Source: Rhodobacteraceae bacterium CCMM004
Lineage (GTDB): Bacteria; Pseudomonadota; Alphaproteobacteria; Rhodobacterales; Rhodobacteraceae
NCBI GenBank assembly: GCA_004005435.1
Contig: RZWH01000005.1
Location: 248,001-312,000, forward strand
DNA length: 64,000 nt
Direction of reading: 5' to 3'
Shown: positions 42,501 to 51,886 of the stretch, in pieces
Position numbering within the stretch: the stretch's first letter is position 1
How the letters are laid out: every line of letters begins with the position of its first letter
Program-made: the position numbers and the translations under genes
The notes under the pieces: generated by a model
What the model saw: only the letters and a program-made list of their open reading frames with translations
Databases searched by the model: none
Told to the model about the DNA's origin: nothing

Positions 42501-43429
42501 CAGCGCGCCGCCAACATGGCGCGGGCGCGGGCGCTGTCGGCGTCCATCTGCGCCACCAGCGCGGTCAGGCTGTCGAAGCGCGCCTCGTCGCGCAGATAGG
42601 CGACGAGCGCCACCGACAGGGTCTCGCCGTAGAGATCGCCGTCGAAGTCGAACAGGAACGTCTCCAGGTTCGGGCGGTTGTCGCCGAACATCGGCCGGAC
42701 GCCCAAGCTCGCCACCCCGTCGTAGGTGCCGGTATGGGGTCCGGTCAGGACGTCGGCCTGCACCGCATAGACCCCGAGCCGGGGCAGGTGCAGCCCGTCG
42801 AGTGCCATGTTGGCGGTGGGGTAGTTGAGCGTGCGCCCCCGCTTTTCCCCGTGCAGGACCGGACCCTCGATCCGGTGCAGGTGGCCCAACATCGCCGCGG
42901 CGTCCTCGGGGCGACCGTCCGACAGGGCCTCGCGGATGCGGGTCGACGAGACCTCCAGGCCGCCAGTCTCGATCAGGTCGGCGACGGTGACGTCGATCCC
43001 GGCTGCGCCGCCCAGGCGGCGCAGGTCCGCGGCGGTCCCGGCGCGCCCCTTGCCGAACCGGAAATCGGCGCCCACGACCGTGTGGCCCAGGCCCAGGCCG
43101 CGGGCCAAGACCTCGTCGACGAACCCCTCGGGCGTCAGCGCCGCCAGGGCGGTGTCGAAGGGCAGTTCGAACAGCAGGTCGACCCCCAGTTTTTCCAGCC
43201 GGTGCGCCCGCGCGGCGGCGTTCATCAGGCGGAACGGCGGCGCGTCGGGCGCGAAGACCTCGCGCGGATGCGGCTCGAACGTCACGACGGCGAGCGGCGC
43301 GGCGTCCCGTCCCGCGGCGGCGGCGATCACCGCTTGGTGGCCCAGGTGGACACCGTCGAAATTGCCGATGGCGGCACTGGCGCCCCGCGCGTCCGGCGGG
43401 ACGGCGCTATGATCTCGAACGATCCGCAT
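42500..43429 (-). CDS. ribF: Bifunctional riboflavin kinase/FAD synthetase
   Basis: This 309-residue enzyme makes FMN and FAD from riboflavin. The N-terminal adenylyltransferase domain has AIGNFDGVHLGHQAVI, TFEPHPREVF, and FRFGKGRAGTAADL with the following EVSSTRIREAL motif. The C-terminal kinase domain has GEKRGRTLNYPTANM, GVYAVQADV and FDFDGDLYGETLSV. ATG 43429 (MRIVRDHSAV) is preferred to 43465, an upstream in-frame codon. It is coupled to ycgN and ltaE downstream. Confidence 0.96.
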   Translation of the reverse strand: MRIVRDHSAVPPDARGASAAIGNFDGVHLGHQAVIAAAAGRDAAPLAVVTFEPHPREVFAPDAPPFRLMNAAARAHRLEKLGVDLLFELPFDTALAALTPEGFVDEVLARGLGLGHTVVGADFRFGKGRAGTAADLRRLGGAAGIDVTVADLIETGGLEVSSTRIREALSDGRPEDAAAMLGHLHRIEGPVLHGEKRGRTLNYPTANMALDGLHLPRLGVYAVQADVLTGPHTGTYDGVASLGVRPMFGDNRPNLETFLFDFDGDLYGETLSVALVAYLRDEARFDSLTALVAQMDADSARARAMLAAR

Positions 43430-43468
43430 GTCCGCCCCGATACCGCCGGGGGCGGGGGCGCGCAAGCG

Positions 43469-43912
43469 TCAGTCGAACTTGGCCGAGGGGGCCAGCACGG
43501 TCGCCTCGCCCTTGAGCACGACGGTGCCGTCGACGGCGCAGTGGGTGGCGAGCTGCACCCGACGGCGGCTGTGGTCGATGGCCGTCACTTCGACCTCGGC
43601 GCGGACCCAGTCGCCGGGACGGACGGGTGCCATGAATTTCAGCGTCTGGCCCAGATAGACGGTGCCGTGGCCGGGGAGCTGCTCGCCGATCACCGCCGAG
43701 ATCAGGCCGGCTGTCAGCATCCCGTGGGCGATGCGACCCTCGAAGATCGTGTCCATGGCGTAGGAGTCGTCCAGATGCACAGGGTTGCGGTCGGTCGACA
43801 CCTCGGCGAAGAGTTCGATGTCGCGGTCGGTCACCTGTTTGGTCAACGACCGGGTCATCCCGATTTCCAGCTCTTCGATCGTGATCGTTCCGCGGGGCAT
43901 GTTGTCCAGCAT
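43469..43912 (-). CDS. MaoC-family (R)-specific enoyl-CoA hydratase
   Basis: This 147-residue single hot-dog domain has the hydratase motif STDRNPVHLDDSYAMDTIFE with catalytic Asp and His, then GRIAHGMLTAGLISAVIGEQ and LKFMAPVRPGDWVRAEVEV. It resembles PhaJ, which supplies (R)-3-hydroxyacyl-CoA for PHA, and related crotonase-like uses. It is followed by ribF after 39 nt. Upstream is a 183-bp spacer with a fairly AT-rich part (ataattcgcc, ctgtaatttag) that may hold the promoter of the maoC-ribF-ycgN-ltaE run. Confidence 0.9.
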   Translation of the reverse strand: MLDNMPRGTITIEELEIGMTRSLTKQVTDRDIELFAEVSTDRNPVHLDDSYAMDTIFEGRIAHGMLTAGLISAVIGEQLPGHGTVYLGQTLKFMAPVRPGDWVRAEVEVTAIDHSRRRVQLATHCAVDGTVVLKGEATVLAPSAKFD

Positions 43913-44095
43913 CGCCTTGTCCTCCGTCCTCGGAAGGGTTTACGTTGCTGCGGTGCAGAAAGCAAGATAATTCGCCCAGGAGTGCGATAACTGTAATTTA
44001 GTTGCGCCACAGATTCCATGCGCGGGAGTGTTTCGCGAGACCGCGCAGGGCCCCACCCCATGAGCGCAGGGCGGCGGCCGCGACCGGGAGTGGCA

Positions 44096-44968
44096 TCAGC
44101 GCAGATAGCCCATGGCGAAGGTCGGGGTAACCTGGTGCGCCGCGACGAAGTCGGCCAGGCGCCGGGGGTCGGGCTGCCGGGCGGTGCCCGTCTCCTCCCG
44201 CGCCAGGCCGCCGGTCACGAAGAGGCTGTCGATCCCCTCGCCCTGGGCCCCGGCGATGTCGGTGGCGATGCCGTCGCCGATGGCGAGGATGCGGTCGTCG
44301 GACACCGCGGCGCCGAACTCGGACAGGCGGCGGCGGGCCAGGTCGTAGATCGGCGGGTATGGCTTGCCGAAGGACAGAACCTCGCCGCCCATGTCTCGGT
44401 AGAGTTCGGCCAGCGCCCCCGCGCACCATTCGCGGCGGTCGCCGCGGTCCACCACCACGTCGGGGTTGGCGTTCAAGAGCGTCAGCCCCCGCGCCTTGGC
44501 CGCCAGGAACGGGCCCCGCATGTCGGCGGGGTCGGCGTAGGGGTCGAAGGGGCCGCAGCAGACGATGCCCTCGGCCGCCTCCAGGTCCACCCGCTCGATC
44601 TCCGCCGGGTCGGCGACGATGTTGAGGGGCTCGAAGAACTCCAGATCGCGGTCCTGGCCGACGAACCACACCTTACGCCCCACCGCGCCGCGGAACATGG
44701 CCGCGCGGGCGCTGTCGCCCGAGGTCGCGATGGTGTCCCAACAGTCGTCGGGCACGCCCAGATCGGCGATCTGCGCCGCCACCGACGCACGGGGCCGCGG
44801 CGCGTTGGTCAGCAGGACCACGCTGCCGCCCTGCGCCTTGAACCCGCGCAGGGCCTCGACCGCCTCGGGGTGGGCGCGGGTGCCGTCGTGCAGGCACCCC
44901 CAGAGATCGCAGAACACCGCGTCGTAGGGGGCCGAGACCTCGGACAGGCTGTCGACGATGCGCACCAC
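44096..44968 (-). CDS. HAD-superfamily class IIA hydrolase (TIGR01459 type)
   Basis: This 290-residue phosphatase has the HAD nucleophile motif DLWGCLHDGTRAH (Asp in the D-x-W-G form of this subfamily), VVLLTNAPRPRASV as motif II, and AIGDGIATDIAGAQGEGIDS as motif IV. Relatives include NagD-like sugar phosphatases; its substrate is not known. The start is GTG 44968 or the next GTG at 44965. It follows the pyrophosphatase gene on the same strand by 9 nt. Confidence 0.88.
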   Translation of the reverse strand: MVRIVDSLSEVSAPYDAVFCDLWGCLHDGTRAHPEAVEALRGFKAQGGSVVLLTNAPRPRASVAAQIADLGVPDDCWDTIATSGDSARAAMFRGAVGRKVWFVGQDRDLEFFEPLNIVADPAEIERVDLEAAEGIVCCGPFDPYADPADMRGPFLAAKARGLTLLNANPDVVVDRGDRREWCAGALAELYRDMGGEVLSFGKPYPPIYDLARRRLSEFGAAVSDDRILAIGDGIATDIAGAQGEGIDSLFVTGGLAREETGTARQPDPRRLADFVAAHQVTPTFAMGYLR

Positions 44969-44977
44969 CGGAGCCGC

Positions 44978-45898
44978 TCAGAGCGTCAGGTTCGGGATGA
45001 TCTGCTTTTTCCGGCTGACGATGCCGGGGAGCACCACGGTGTCCTCGCCGCAGACGGTCGAGAACGACTGCTCGGCCACCTGCCGCACCAGGTCGTTCGG
45101 GACAAAGAGCGTGGCCTCCTCGTTCAAGATGTCGACCACGAACAGCAGCACCTGGTCGACGCCGTCCTCGCGCGCGACCTCCTCCATGGCGGTCATCAGG
45201 CTGTCCTTGCGGCTGAGCACGGTATCGGGCGAGGTGGTCTCCAACACGCTCACACGGAAGGATTTGCCGCCGACCTCGTATTTCTTGCTGTCCATGCGGA
45301 TCAGTTCGGCGTCCGAGAACTCGGACACGTCGGACTTGGCCGCGAACATCTCGGCCGCCAGATCGGCGATCGAAACGCCCAGATCCTTGGCCAGTGCCTC
45401 GGCCACGCTGCGGTCGTGATCGGTCGTGGTGGGCGAGCGGAACTCCAACGTGTCGCTGAGGATGCAGGACAGCATCGCGCCCTTGATCCCTTCGGGCATC
45501 TGCGCCGCGGCGTCGTCCATGAGGTCGTGCAGGATCGTGGCGGTGCAGGCCAGCGGGCGGATGGTGATGTCGATGGGGCCCTTGGTCTCCAGCCCGCCCA
45601 CCAGCTTGTGATGGTCGATGATGCCGCGGATGTCGGCCTGGCCGATGCCTGCGGGCAGTTCGGCGGGGTTGTTGGTGTCGACGATGACCACCTTGTCCCC
45701 CGCGCCCACGTCGTCGAGCATCTCGGGTGTGTCGAGGCCCCAGCGCTCCAGCATCCAGGCGGCCTCGGTGTTGGGGGTGCCCAACAGGCGCGGCTCGGCT
45801 GCGGTGCCCTCGATGTCATTCAGATACCATGCCCAGATGATCGGAGACCCGGTGGAATCGGTATCGGGCGAGGTGTGTCCGAAGACGAGGGTGGTCAT
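44978..45898 (-). CDS. ppaC: Manganese-dependent inorganic pyrophosphatase
   Basis: This 306-residue family II pyrophosphatase (DHH phosphoesterase) has the metal ligands in GHTSPDTDSTGS, VVIVDTNNPAEL, the DHH motif in GIIDHHKLVGG, and the C-terminal DHHA2 domain with ILNEEATLFVP and LPGIVSRKKQIIP. It hydrolyses pyrophosphate in the cytosol. It lies between hemN and the HAD hydrolase, all minus strand. Confidence 0.95.
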   Translation of the reverse strand: MTTLVFGHTSPDTDSTGSPIIWAWYLNDIEGTAAEPRLLGTPNTEAAWMLERWGLDTPEMLDDVGAGDKVVIVDTNNPAELPAGIGQADIRGIIDHHKLVGGLETKGPIDITIRPLACTATILHDLMDDAAAQMPEGIKGAMLSCILSDTLEFRSPTTTDHDRSVAEALAKDLGVSIADLAAEMFAAKSDVSEFSDAELIRMDSKKYEVGGKSFRVSVLETTSPDTVLSRKDSLMTAMEEVAREDGVDQVLLFVVDILNEEATLFVPNDLVRQVAEQSFSTVCGEDTVVLPGIVSRKKQIIPNLTL

Positions 45899-45983
45899 CG
45901 CGGCAATCCTTCGTGGCGAGAGTCGCGCGCTGTATAGGCAGCAGCCGCGGCCTTGTCACGGGGCGAGCGGGTGGGCAGGGGCG

Positions 45984-47336
45984 TCAGGAGGCCCGCGAGA
46001 ACACCGAGACCGCCGGGTCGTAGGCGTCGAAGTGCCGCGCGATCAGCCGCACCAAGGGCTCGGCCCCGGGTTTCAGCTCCAGCCGCCGGGCGCCGTGCGA
46101 CAGATGCGCTCCGTAGCGCGCGCCGACGGTCTCGATCGCGCCGGCCAGGGGCGCGATGCTCCCGAACTCCCGCGTCAGGGCCACCAGGTCGATCGCGAAG
46201 TCGCACATCAGCATCTCGATGGCGCGGGCGCGCAGGCGGTCCTCGGCGCTCATCAGATGGCCCCGGCAGCCGGCGAGCGCGCCGTCGCGGATCGACTTGG
46301 CATAGGCGCCGGTCTGGGCGGCGTTCTGGACGTAGCCGCCGGGAAAACGCGAGATCGCCGAGGCGCCGATCCCGATCAGCGTGTCGCAGCGGTCGTCGGT
46401 ATAGCCTTGGAAGTTGCGCCGCAGCCGTCCCTCGGCGGCGGCGCGATAGAGCCCGTCCTCGGGCAGGGCGAAGTGGTCGATGCCGATGGGCGCCATCCCG
46501 TGCTCGGTGAGATAGTCGGCGGCCATTCCGGCCAGGGCGAACCGCGCCCGGTCGTCGGGCAGCCGCGTCTCGTCGATCAGCCTTTGGCGCTTGGCGATCT
46601 GGGGGACGTGCGCATAGCCGAAGAGCGAGATGCGGTCGGGCGCCAGGAACGTGACCCGGCGCAGTGTGGCCGCCAGGCTGGCCTCGGTCTGTTCGGGCAG
46701 GCCGTAGACCAGATCGAGGTTCACCGAGGATACGCCCGCGGCGCGCACCTGCGCCACGGCGAGGGCGGTCTGATCGAACCTCTGGTGGCGCCCGATGGCC
46801 GCCTGCACCGCGGGGGCGAAGTCCTGGACCCCGATGCTGGCGCGGGTCATCCCCGCCTCGGCCAGCGCGGCGATCTTGTCGGCGTCCACCAGCGTGGGGT
46901 CGATCTCGACCGAGAAACGGAACCGCTCGGCCCGGGGCAGAACCCGCTCGACCGAGGCGGCCAGGCGGGCGATCATCGGCGGCGTCAGGATGGTGGGTGT
47001 GCCGCCGCCCCAATGCATCTCGCCCAGGCGCACGCCCTCGGGCAGGGCTGCGGCGACCAGCGCCAGTTCGCGCTCCAGGTCCTCCAGATAGCTCTCCACC
47101 GGCCCCAGCCCGCTGACCCCCTGGGTGCGGCAGGCGCAATACCAGCAGAGCCGGTGACAGAACGGGACGTGGATGTAGAGCGACACGTCGGTGCCCGGAT
47201 CGACCCGGCCGAGGAGCGCGGTCTGCGCCGCTGCGCCGACCGCGGGCCCGAACACCGGCGCGGTGGGATAGCTGGTGTAGCGGGGCAGGCGCGCCGAAAA
47301 CAGGCCCAGCCGTTCGAGCGTGTCGAAGTCCGTCAT
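45984..47336 (-). CDS. hemN: Oxygen-independent coproporphyrinogen III oxidase
   Basis: This 450-residue radical-SAM enzyme makes protoporphyrinogen without oxygen. The 4Fe-4S motif is C60-x3-C64-x2-C67 in IHVPFCHRLCWYCACRTQG, preceded by YTSYPTAPVFG; GGGTPTIL binds SAM. It ends the ccoGHIS run with an ATGA overlap to ccoS, so it should be induced with the cbb3 assembly genes when oxygen is low, probably under FnrL from the box at 51757-51770. Confidence 0.95.
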   Translation of the reverse strand: MTDFDTLERLGLFSARLPRYTSYPTAPVFGPAVGAAAQTALLGRVDPGTDVSLYIHVPFCHRLCWYCACRTQGVSGLGPVESYLEDLERELALVAAALPEGVRLGEMHWGGGTPTILTPPMIARLAASVERVLPRAERFRFSVEIDPTLVDADKIAALAEAGMTRASIGVQDFAPAVQAAIGRHQRFDQTALAVAQVRAAGVSSVNLDLVYGLPEQTEASLAATLRRVTFLAPDRISLFGYAHVPQIAKRQRLIDETRLPDDRARFALAGMAADYLTEHGMAPIGIDHFALPEDGLYRAAAEGRLRRNFQGYTDDRCDTLIGIGASAISRFPGGYVQNAAQTGAYAKSIRDGALAGCRGHLMSAEDRLRARAIEMLMCDFAIDLVALTREFGSIAPLAGAIETVGARYGAHLSHGARRLELKPGAEPLVRLIARHFDAYDPAVSVFSRAS

Positions 47337-47500
47337 GGGCGCGGCTCCTTGGGGGCGTCGTCGTCATCGTCCATGAGGATGCGCCAGGCATCCCCTTCGA
47401 GGTCGTCGTATTGGTTCGCCCTGAGCGACCACAGGAACGCGGCGAGCCCCAGACCTCCCAGGATCAGAGAGGCGGGGATCAGATACACGAGAACGTTCAT
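47333..47500 (-). CDS. ccoS: cbb3 oxidase assembly protein CcoS
   Basis: This 55-residue protein has one membrane helix (about 3-25, VLVYLIPASLILGGLGLAAF), the CcoS hallmark FLWSLRANQYDDLEGDA and an acidic tail DDDDDAPKEP. CcoS is needed to insert haem and CuB into the cbb3 oxidase. It is coupled to ccoI upstream and hemN downstream by ATGA overlaps. Confidence 0.95.
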   Translation of the reverse strand: MNVLVYLIPASLILGGLGLAAFLWSLRANQYDDLEGDAWRILMDDDDDAPKEPRP

Positions 47501-49683
47501 GCGGCACCCTTTACCGGGGCCCGGCGGACCAGCCGCAGAGCGTTGAGCAGGACGGTGATCGACGAAGTTGACATGGCGACCGCGGCCATCAGCGGCGAGG
47601 CGAAACCGGCGACCGCCAGCGGGATCGCGATGGCGTTGTAACCGGCCGAGATGCGGAAATTCTCCTTCACCCGCTTCTTGGCCGAGCGCGCGGTGGTCAG
47701 GAGGTCGGAGAGCGGCGCGAGGCTGGATTGCAGGATCACCACATCCGCGGCGGTGCGGGCGGCGTCGACCGCGCGCGCGGGCGAGACCGATGCGGTGGCG
47801 GCAGCCAGCGCGCCGGTGTCGTTCAGGCCGTCGCCGACCATCAGCACCTGCGCGCCCGCCTCCTCCAGCGCGCGGATATGGGCGACCTTGTCCATCGGCG
47901 ACAGGCCCGCCAGCGCGGTGTCGATGCCGAGGGCGCGGGCGACCTCGGCCACCGCGTCGGCCGCGTCGCCCGAGATCATCTCGATCTTCAGACCTTGTGC
48001 GCGGAAGGCGTCGACCAATGCGCGCGCGCCGTCGCGCAGGCGGCTTTCCAGCGGCAGGGGCACCGCAGCCCCGTCGCCCAGCGACAGGTGCGGGCCGCTG
48101 CCCGCGGCGCCGGTCCAGGCGGGCGAGCCCAGCCGCACCTCGCGGCCCTGCCAACGGCCCATGAGGCCCTGCCCGGGGTGTTCGGAGATGTCGGCGACGT
48201 CCGCCGGGACGACACCAGCCTCCAAGAGGCCCGCCGCCAGCGCCCGGCTGACCGGGTGGTCCGAGCCCTGGGCCAGCGCCAGCGCCACGCCAGCGGCCGT
48301 CCCCTGCGGCACGTCGCCCAGGCGCAACAGGCCGTCGGTCAGCGTCCCGGTCTTGTCGAAGACCACGGTGTCGATGTCGGCCAGACGTTCCAGAGCGGTG
48401 CCGTCCTTGACCAGCATCCCCTGCCGGAACAGACGCCCGGCGGCGGCAGTGGACACCGCCGGCACGGCAAGGCCCAGCGCGCAGGGACAGGTGATGATGA
48501 GGGTGGCGATGGCCACGTTCAGCGCGTGCCGCAGATCGCCGTCATAGACCATCCAGGCGGCGAAGGCGGCGAAGGCCAGGATATGCACCACCGGCGCATA
48601 GACCCGCGCCGCGCGGTCGGCCATGGCGGTGTAGCGGTTGCGCGCCGTCTCGGCCGCGTCGATCATCGTGACCATGCGGTTGAGCGCGGTGTCGGCGCCA
48701 ACGGCGGTCACGCGCACCTCCAGTGGGCCGGTCAGGTTGACCTCGCCCGCCGCGACGGCGCCGCCAGGGGCGACGGCCGCCGGCAGGCTCTCGCCGGTCA
48801 ACAGCGCGCGGTCGAGGTCGCTGCGCCCCGTCATCACCATACCGTCGGCCGGGATGCGGCCGCCCGGGCGCACGCGCACCACATCGCCGACGCGCAGCGC
48901 GGCGAGGTCCACCGTCTCGGCCCCGTCCGTCGTCAGGCGCTCGACACGCGGCACCTCCAGCGCAGCCAGGTCGGCGGCGGCCGAGCGGGCGGCGGCCCGG
49001 GTGCGGTGGTCGAGATAGCGGGCGATCAGCAGAAAGAACGTCAGCGACAGCGCGGCGTCGAAATAGGCGTGCCGCCCGCTCATCGCGGTCTCGTAGACCG
49101 ACAGGCCCACGGCCAGGATCAGCGCCAGGCTGATCGGCACCTCCATCACCAGCCGCCGCGCCTTGAGCCCGGTCCAGGCCGCCGCATAGAACGGCTGTCC
49201 GGCGAAGGCCACGGCGGGCAGGGCGATGGCGGCCGAGATCCAGTGGAACATGTCGCGGGTGGCGTCGGTCGCGCCCGACCAGACCGCCACGCTGAGCAGC
49301 ATGACGTTCATCATGGCAAAGCCCGCGACGGCCAGCCGCACCATCAGCGCCCGGCCCGCGGGGTCGCGGTCGCTGTCCAGCGCGGCGCGGTCCATCGGCA
49401 GCGCCTCGAACCCCGCGGCCTCCAGCGCCTCGACCAGCGGTTCGGGCGCCATGCCCCGCGGCCCCCAGACCGAGACCTGGCGGCGGCTGAGGTTGACCCG
49501 CGACCCCTCGACCTGGGGCAGGCCGGCCAGCGCCGCCTCGACCCCGCCGATGCACGCGGCGCAGTGGATGCCGGGCAGCGCCAGGATCAGCTCGGCCGGA
49601 CGGTCCGGCACCGCCGCCCGGACCGCGGGCGCGATGACGCATCCCGGGCAGGCGGCGAAGGAGGGGGTCTCGGCGAGCGTCAT
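47497..49683 (-). CDS. ccoI: Copper-transporting P-type ATPase CcoI/FixI
   Basis: This 728-residue P1B ATPase supplies copper for the cbb3 oxidase. It shows an N-terminal heavy-metal domain with CAAC in LPGIHCAACIGGVEAAL and a further N-terminal FAACPGC, the membrane motif CPC in ITCPCALGLAVP, phosphorylation site DKTGTLTDG and MVGDGLNDTGALAAA. The second gene of the coupled ccoGHIS series; a 25-nt gap separates it from ccoH. Confidence 0.95.
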   Translation of the reverse strand: MTLAETPSFAACPGCVIAPAVRAAVPDRPAELILALPGIHCAACIGGVEAALAGLPQVEGSRVNLSRRQVSVWGPRGMAPEPLVEALEAAGFEALPMDRAALDSDRDPAGRALMVRLAVAGFAMMNVMLLSVAVWSGATDATRDMFHWISAAIALPAVAFAGQPFYAAAWTGLKARRLVMEVPISLALILAVGLSVYETAMSGRHAYFDAALSLTFFLLIARYLDHRTRAAARSAAADLAALEVPRVERLTTDGAETVDLAALRVGDVVRVRPGGRIPADGMVMTGRSDLDRALLTGESLPAAVAPGGAVAAGEVNLTGPLEVRVTAVGADTALNRMVTMIDAAETARNRYTAMADRAARVYAPVVHILAFAAFAAWMVYDGDLRHALNVAIATLIITCPCALGLAVPAVSTAAAGRLFRQGMLVKDGTALERLADIDTVVFDKTGTLTDGLLRLGDVPQGTAAGVALALAQGSDHPVSRALAAGLLEAGVVPADVADISEHPGQGLMGRWQGREVRLGSPAWTGAAGSGPHLSLGDGAAVPLPLESRLRDGARALVDAFRAQGLKIEMISGDAADAVAEVARALGIDTALAGLSPMDKVAHIRALEEAGAQVLMVGDGLNDTGALAAATASVSPARAVDAARTAADVVILQSSLAPLSDLLTTARSAKKRVKENFRISAGYNAIAIPLAVAGFASPLMAAVAMSTSSITVLLNALRLVRRAPVKGAA

Positions 49684-49708
49684 GGGGGGCGGACCTCGAA
49701 CGGGGCGG

Positions 49709-50167
49709 TCAGGGGCGGCGCACGGTCAGGGGCAGGCGGCGGCGAAAGTTCGTGCCGTCCTCGGCCACCATCGCCAGGCGCAGGTTCCAGTAGCCGGGCT
49801 CCAGCGGCGTCTCGGCCACCAGGTCGGTGCCGGTCCAGCGGAACTCGGGCGTGCGGTCGTCGCCCGTGTGGGTGGCGCGGCCCAGGATGCCCGACACCTC
49901 CACCGGCCGCACCGGCCGCCCCTCGGTGTCGCGGATGCTGAGCGTCACGCCGCGGGCGTCGGCCTCGGCCGCCACGTCCCAGCGCAGGGCGTCCTGGGCC
50001 CTGCGCTCGGCCTCGAACTTCTGACTGGCGACGTAGGAGTTCTTGGTCTCCAGCCCCGGGAACGTCGCCACCGCCTGGAACGCCAGGGTCAGATTGACGG
50101 CGATGATCACGGCGAACCCGCCGCAGGTGATGGCCAGCATGTGCCAGCCGGTGAACTTGCGGGTCAT
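49709..50167 (-). CDS. ccoH: cbb3 oxidase assembly protein CcoH/FixH
   Basis: This 152-residue protein has an N-terminal membrane helix (GWHMLAITCGGFAVIIAVN, about 7-25) and a periplasmic domain with NLTLAFQAVATFPGLETKNS and EPGYWNLRLAMVAEDG, the FixH pattern. It stabilises the oxidase during assembly. Its ATG overlaps the ccoG stop (ATGA, 50164-50167). Confidence 0.94.
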   Translation of the reverse strand: MTRKFTGWHMLAITCGGFAVIIAVNLTLAFQAVATFPGLETKNSYVASQKFEAERRAQDALRWDVAAEADARGVTLSIRDTEGRPVRPVEVSGILGRATHTGDDRTPEFRWTGTDLVAETPLEPGYWNLRLAMVAEDGTNFRRRLPLTVRRP

Positions 50168-51696
50168 TCGGTGCCCCTTCCATTAAAGACGGTGTCGACA
50201 AAGGCGCGATCTTGGCTCGTCAGGTCCTCCACCCAAAAGCGGAACTCGACCCGGTCCATCTCGGCCGCGGGATCCTGCGCCCGCGCGGTGACGTAGACGC
50301 GCTGGAGCAAGGTTTCGTTGGCGGGCACAACGACGTTGCGCTCGGCCGTCCCTTCGAGGTCGATGCGCAGGATCTCGTCGGAGACGAGGCTCAGGTGGAA
50401 CGGCTTGTCCTCGCCGGCCATGTTGCGCAGCCGCACGTCGTAGATGTTGCGCACCGACCCGTCCGATAGGGTGACGTAGGTGGGATTGCGCACCGGCGAG
50501 ACGGTCATGTCGATGGGCTGCCGGACGAACAGCGCCACGACGAGGCCGATGCCGATGAGCGCGTAGATCGCGGTGTAGAGGATCGTGCGCGGGCGCAGGA
50601 CGTGGTGCCAGATCGGCCGCGGTGCGTTGCCCGCACGTTCGCGCGGCTCGTCGGACAGGGCCAGATAGTCGATCAGCCCCCTGGGCTTGCCGATCTTGGC
50701 CATCACGTCGTCGCAGGCGTCGATGCACAGAGCGCAGGTGATGCACTCCATCTGCTGGCCGTCGCGGATGTCGATGCCCATGGGGCAGACGTTGACGCAG
50801 GCCATGCAGTCGATGCAGTCGCCCAAAGGCTGCACCTCGGCCGTGCCGCCATGGGTCGAGATCGGGCGGCCGTGATCGGGGCCTTCGGGCAGATCCTCCT
50901 CGGGCACGGCATAGGCCGTGGCGGCCTGGGCGGTGGCTGCGGCGCGGGCGCCCTTGCGGTGCTTGCCGCGCGGTTCGCCCCGCCAGTCGCGATAGCCGAC
51001 GGTCAGCGTGTCGCTGTCCATCATCGCGCCCTGGATTCGCGGCCAGGGGCACATGTAGATGCACACCTGCTCGCGCATGAAGCCACCGAAGATGAAGGTC
51101 GTGGCCGTCAGGATGCCGATGGTGGCGTAGGCCACCGGGTGCGCGTCGAAGGTGACGAGGTCCACCGCCAACTGCGGCGCATCAGTGAAATAGAACACCC
51201 AGGCGCCGCCGGTGGCGATCGCGATCAAGAGCCAGACCAGGTATTTGGTCGCGCGCAGGCGGATCTTGCGGCCATCCATCTCTTGCCGATGCAGGCGGAT
51301 GCGGGCGTTGCGGTCGCCCTCGATCCAGCGCTCCACCAGGATGAAGAGGTCGGTCCACACCGTCTGAGGGCAGGTATAGCCGCACCACACCCGGCCCAGC
51401 GCCGAGGTGAATAGGAACAGCCCCAAACCCGCCATGATCAAGAGACCCGCGACGAAGTAGAACTCGTGCGGCCAGATCTCGATCCAGAAGAAGTAGAAGC
51501 GGCGGTTGGCCAGGTCCACCAGCACCGCCTGATCTGGCAGGTTCGGCCCGCGGTCCCACCGGATCCACGGGGTGAGGTAGTAGATGCCCAGCGTCACGGC
51601 CATGATCCACCATTTGAAGGTGCGGAACCAGCCGGTCACGCGGCGCGGAAAGATCGGCTCGCGCGGGGCATAGAGGGGGGTGTCTTGATCGGTCAC
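50164..51696 (-). CDS. ccoG: Ferredoxin-like copper-reductase/assembly protein CcoG/FixG
   Basis: This 510-residue membrane protein has several N-terminal helices, a polyferredoxin domain with CIDCMACVNVCPMG and CITCALCIDACDDV clusters, and a C-terminal Ig-like domain (FixG_C). CcoG reduces Cu(II) for CcoI-mediated uptake. It is first in the ccoGHIS-hemN operon; an FNR box lies 61-74 nt upstream of its ATG. Confidence 0.95.
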   Translation of the reverse strand: MTDQDTPLYAPREPIFPRRVTGWFRTFKWWIMAVTLGIYYLTPWIRWDRGPNLPDQAVLVDLANRRFYFFWIEIWPHEFYFVAGLLIMAGLGLFLFTSALGRVWCGYTCPQTVWTDLFILVERWIEGDRNARIRLHRQEMDGRKIRLRATKYLVWLLIAIATGGAWVFYFTDAPQLAVDLVTFDAHPVAYATIGILTATTFIFGGFMREQVCIYMCPWPRIQGAMMDSDTLTVGYRDWRGEPRGKHRKGARAAATAQAATAYAVPEEDLPEGPDHGRPISTHGGTAEVQPLGDCIDCMACVNVCPMGIDIRDGQQMECITCALCIDACDDVMAKIGKPRGLIDYLALSDEPRERAGNAPRPIWHHVLRPRTILYTAIYALIGIGLVVALFVRQPIDMTVSPVRNPTYVTLSDGSVRNIYDVRLRNMAGEDKPFHLSLVSDEILRIDLEGTAERNVVVPANETLLQRVYVTARAQDPAAEMDRVEFRFWVEDLTSQDRAFVDTVFNGRGTE

Positions 51697-51756
51697 GAAG
51701 GACGGACTCCGAGTATGGGTTCGGTGCTAGCTAGGAGGTCGGCGCCCGCGCCGTCC

Positions 51757-51770
51757 TTGATGTGGATCAA
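51757..51770 (-). promoter_or_regulatory. FNR/FnrL box upstream of ccoG
   Basis: The sequence ttgatgtggatcaa matches the FNR consensus TTGAT-N4-ATCAA at every defined base. Its centre lies about 67 nt before the ccoG ATG, leaving room for a class II promoter (-10 near 51726-51734) with transcription toward ccoG. FnrL, encoded 6 kb away, is the expected binder. Confidence 0.88.
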
Positions 51771-51886
51771 CAGCTTCGGGGCCGGGCCTCCGGGGCGCGG
51801 GGGGCCGCCGACGGCGCCGTCCCGGGCTTGTTGCCACGGCCGGGTGCGGTAGAACGGACCTCGACCCAGTTTACGAGGATTGCGAC